From: REEB481 sp044360435 | GTDB lineage: Bacteria; Bacteroidota; Bacteroidia; NS11-12g; UBA955 | Direction of reading: 5' to 3' | Length of the DNA: 35,254 bases | Assembly (NCBI GenBank): GCA_044360435.1 | Contig: JBIKKI010000011.1 | Location: 1-35,254 of the forward strand | Shown: in pieces, positions 34,901 to 35,254 of the stretch | Numbering within the stretch: the first letter of the stretch is position 1 | Layout of the letters: every line of letters starts with the position of its first letter | Position numbers and translations under genes: made by a program | The notes under the pieces: model-generated | Database searches by the model: none | What the model was told of the DNA's origin: nothing | What the model saw: the letters and a program-made list of their open reading frames with translations, nothing else

Positions 34901-35254
34901 CAGCGCTGGGTACAACAGAAAGTCCGTTTACTTTAATCGTTTTGGTAATGCAGGATGTGGTGTTACAGGTGCCTTCCGCGCGCAAGTAATAGGTGGTGGT
35001 TACAGTTGGACTCACAAACACCCTTGCACCAGTGGCCACCGGCGTTCCGCTGCAACTTCCGGCATACCAATACCAGTTGGCATTGCTGCCCAGATTGCCG
35101 CCGCCTGCATTTAGGGTCACACTGCTGCCGGCGCAAATTGAATCTACTGAGCTGGTGATGGATGTTGCTGCCGTAGATGGCTGATTTACACGAATCTGCT
35201 TGTTCACACAAGCCGTGGTATTGCATGTTCCTTCCGCACGCAAGTAATAAACTG
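28968..35254 (-). CDS. Giant tandem Ig-like surface protein with type A T9SS sorting signal, partial (N-terminus beyond right edge)
   Basis: About 2095 codons are in the window and the frame is open at the right edge, so start and signal peptide are not seen. The protein is 23 full Ig-like domains of about 84 residues (Ig_7/CHU_C-associated type). Each has D-S/T-x-C near the first strand, GGSLGSNAxWKWYSGSCGGT, then TTYYVRAEGTCNTTAC and a linker. The R-A-E-G junction is present at all 24 positions. The last repeat joins the C-terminal type A sorting domain (VHLYPNPAAAAVNLTL ... GTYKLELGSISEGQYMLVV ... RFTKV, bases about 28971-29212), the T9SS secretion and surface-attachment signal. It is probably an adhesin or surface-layer filament. 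A terminator lies directly downstream. Confidence 0.93.
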   Translation of the reverse strand, partial: VYYLRAEGTCNTTACVNKQIRVNQPSTAATSITSSVDSICAGSSVTLNAGGGNLGSNANWYWYAGSCSGTPVATGARVFVSPTVTTTYYLRAEGTCNTTSCITKTIKVNGLSVVPSAALANIDSLCPGGSTTVRVSGGSLGGNATWKWYSGSCGGTALGTGTSLSVTPSATTTYYVRAEGTCNTTACAQVTIRRMTLSAAAASMTASADSICRGTSAVLRVNGGSLGNGAQWKWYSASCGGTSLGSGSSITVSPTTRTTYYVRAEGACNTTACVNKVINIRDTSVAATSISATLDTLLPAQSTKLKVVGGTLGRGARWYWYTGACGSGKAVHVGDSFTTSITQQTQFFVRAEGACSNTPCVSRTIFLRDSSLAATSIAAVSDTICKGKSITLTPVGGRLGFRSNWVWYTTSCGGTKIGTGNSITVAPSTNTSYFVRAEGSINTTACVFRTITVRDTSEPALSITAGRDSLCAGNNTMLSVNGGKLASGATWKWYSGSCGGTLVGSGTSVTVTPTVTTTYYVRAEGVCNNTICISKTIKVNTSSAAATAVTANRDSVCNGAQVTLAVSGGSLGSNAVWKWYNNNCGGTSIHTGSSLTITPSASTTYYVRAEGTCNTTVCGQKAIKVNQPSVAATAISAPDSSCEGNSITLRVSGGSLGSNAQWNWYSDSCGKTFVGTGSSITVTPTASTTYFVRAEGSCNTTACVARFVKVLKSSVAATAITGVDSICSGSSATLRVSGGSLGSNAQWKWYSSFCGGTLLGSGASLSISPVANTTYYLRAEGTCNNTACVTKTVLLSSGSLSASGIVASKDTTCGTSNITLTVSGGRLGSGAVWKWYSGSCGGTVVGTGSSVTVTPSATTTYFVRAEGLCGTTVCAQKTITINTLSVAATGITATKDTSCVGEDVILSVSGGTLGTGASWKWYASICGGTSIGTGSSIKVAPSATTTYYVRAEGVCNTTTCTGKSIIVNTFSTVATSVTASTNTTCGKTSVTLSVQGGSLGSDASWVWYSGSCGGTFVGTGSSVNVTPTVTSTYYVRAEGPCNTTACVNTTIAVNTESTAPSAITTTFDSTCGGSNVTLTVQGGSLGTGASWKWYSGSCGGTALGSGTSITVAPVVGTTYFVRAEGTCNNTACASRFIKVNSASSAPTSVSSSLDSICPNGATVNLSVNGGSLGSNAQWVWYEGNCGGSSIGTGSVITVSPLAGTTYYVRAEGTCNTTSCANKFIKVNTESVSASSITASLDSVCAGSSTTLRVSGGSLGSNASWKWYTGACGSVLAGSGASITVTPSATTTYFVRAEGTCNNTVCVSKPVKVNRFSTAANGILASADSTCGTSSVTLSISGGSLGDNATWVWYNNTTSIGTGAAITVTPTATTTYTVRAEGTCNNTSFVSRTIKVNTWSVAGSSIVVSKDSTCGTESVRLTVIGGTLGSNARWRWYTGTCGGTAIGTGVSIITTPSTTTTYFARAEGTCNITSCPPGKTVQVNRLSTAPVAVVSTQDSVCRGSAVQLSVAGGSLGSNARWVWYENACGTNKVGEGASISVKPGVTTTYYVRAEGTCNTTACVRKTIKVLVPSNAPTQATADVKSRCGAGLVNLKVHGGSLGSNAKWVWYEGACGTGSFVGEGESIQLNISTTTTFYVRAEGTCNNTSCESVTVEVSEFSSAPTLIAATADSVCKGGKVTLSISGGSLGTDASWKWYKNGCGLGASVGAGTSFTVNVDDPVTYYVRAEGKCNTTACLAKSIGIYTVSQNPVKVLSSADTSCGAAITLTVSGGKLGSGAQWSWYSGSCGGTYEGGGNSLTVTPAAQTTYYVRAEGACNTTVCAFKTLFTGSASTGPVSISVSNDTPCTGEPVTLTVNGGSLGQGAVWKWYHTSCGGSPQGTGTSITKVPNGSTVFFVRAEGPCNVTACVTKPVRVLMPSIAAGGIVTSTDTILNGASIRLSIFGGSRGDNARWVWYKDACGSGTPVGFGPSLLVTPSATTTYYVRAEGTCDTTACISRTVNVWGMGTNDPNAMAERVHLYPNPAAAAVNLTLDLGVQEGTTVQLMDVQGRLVNTYQLSGRPGTYKLELGSISEGQYMLVVKSGNIRVVKRFTKVNP
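29250..35254 (-). repeat. Tandem coding repeat, about 252-base period, at least 23 copies
   Basis: Each copy encodes one Ig-like domain of about 83 to 87 residues. Copies are diverged in DNA sequence: all four Ala codons (GCA, GCC, GCG, GCT) occur in the invariant R-A-E-G motif and at least three Arg codons are used. This points to old duplication under protein-level selection. The array continues past the right edge. Confidence 0.93.

Noticed and set aside
29250..35254. Regular repeats considered as a CRISPR array or non-coding satellite
   Set aside because: The period is about 252 bases, the frame is open throughout and the conservation is at protein level.

Overview
The window comes from a member of the Bacteroidota. 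The evidence is the presence of both type IX secretion system (T9SS) sorting signals (type B near 14.3-14.5 kb, type A near 29.0-29.2 kb), a PorP/SprF-family protein, a propeller/LytTR signalling cluster, a DUF2851 protein, and repeated promoter -7 boxes of the Bacteroidota form TAnnTTTG. It looks like ordinary chromosome: no tRNA, rRNA, insertion sequence, phage gene or CRISPR array was seen. The class or order cannot be fixed from this sequence. There are 24 protein genes; the two at the window edges are partial.

Left (1-4.8 kb, minus strand): a translationally coupled signalling cluster. A LytS-like kinase that appears catalytically dead overlaps a LytTR response regulator, which overlaps a large beta-propeller sensor running off the left edge. 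Upstream of it lies odhB (2-oxoglutarate dehydrogenase E2). Plus strand 4.9-11.3 kb: a DUF2851 protein and an ArnT/PMT-type glycosyltransferase (ATGA overlap), L-2-hydroxyglutarate oxidase and a SprT-like metalloprotease, then recJ with a clear terminator. 11.3-15.9 kb: a secreted PKD protein with a type B T9SS sorting domain and, overlapping by one base, a PorP/SprF protein with an added SPOR-like C-terminus; this resembles a SprB/SprF-type pair.

16.1-23.1 kb (plus): a NarI-like membrane Fe-S protein, then an operon of mutL, two rhomboid proteases and a membrane-anchored EEP phosphatase/nuclease, then trhO. metK (minus) converges on trhO at a shared terminator. 24.6-28.8 kb: a divergent Nramp-family transporter and a small exported protein (plus); an alpha/beta hydrolase and alanine dehydrogenase (minus); a small four-helix membrane protein (plus).

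Right (29.0-35.3 kb, minus): the 3' part of a giant surface protein with at least 23 tandem Ig-like domains of about 84 residues and a C-terminal type A T9SS signal. Its 5' end lies outside the window.

The points most worth a second look are: (1) the operon with a degenerate kinase that keeps its phospho-accepting His; (2) -7 promoter boxes ending only 4-9 bases before the start codon in seven genes, which predicts leaderless or nearly leaderless mRNAs; (3) paired cysteine loss in one Ig-like domain, which suggests the disulfide pairing, together with a periodic D-S/T-x O-glycosylation-like motif; (4) the PorP-SPOR-like fusion; (5) the perfect inverted pair of -7 boxes between ald and its divergent neighbour.
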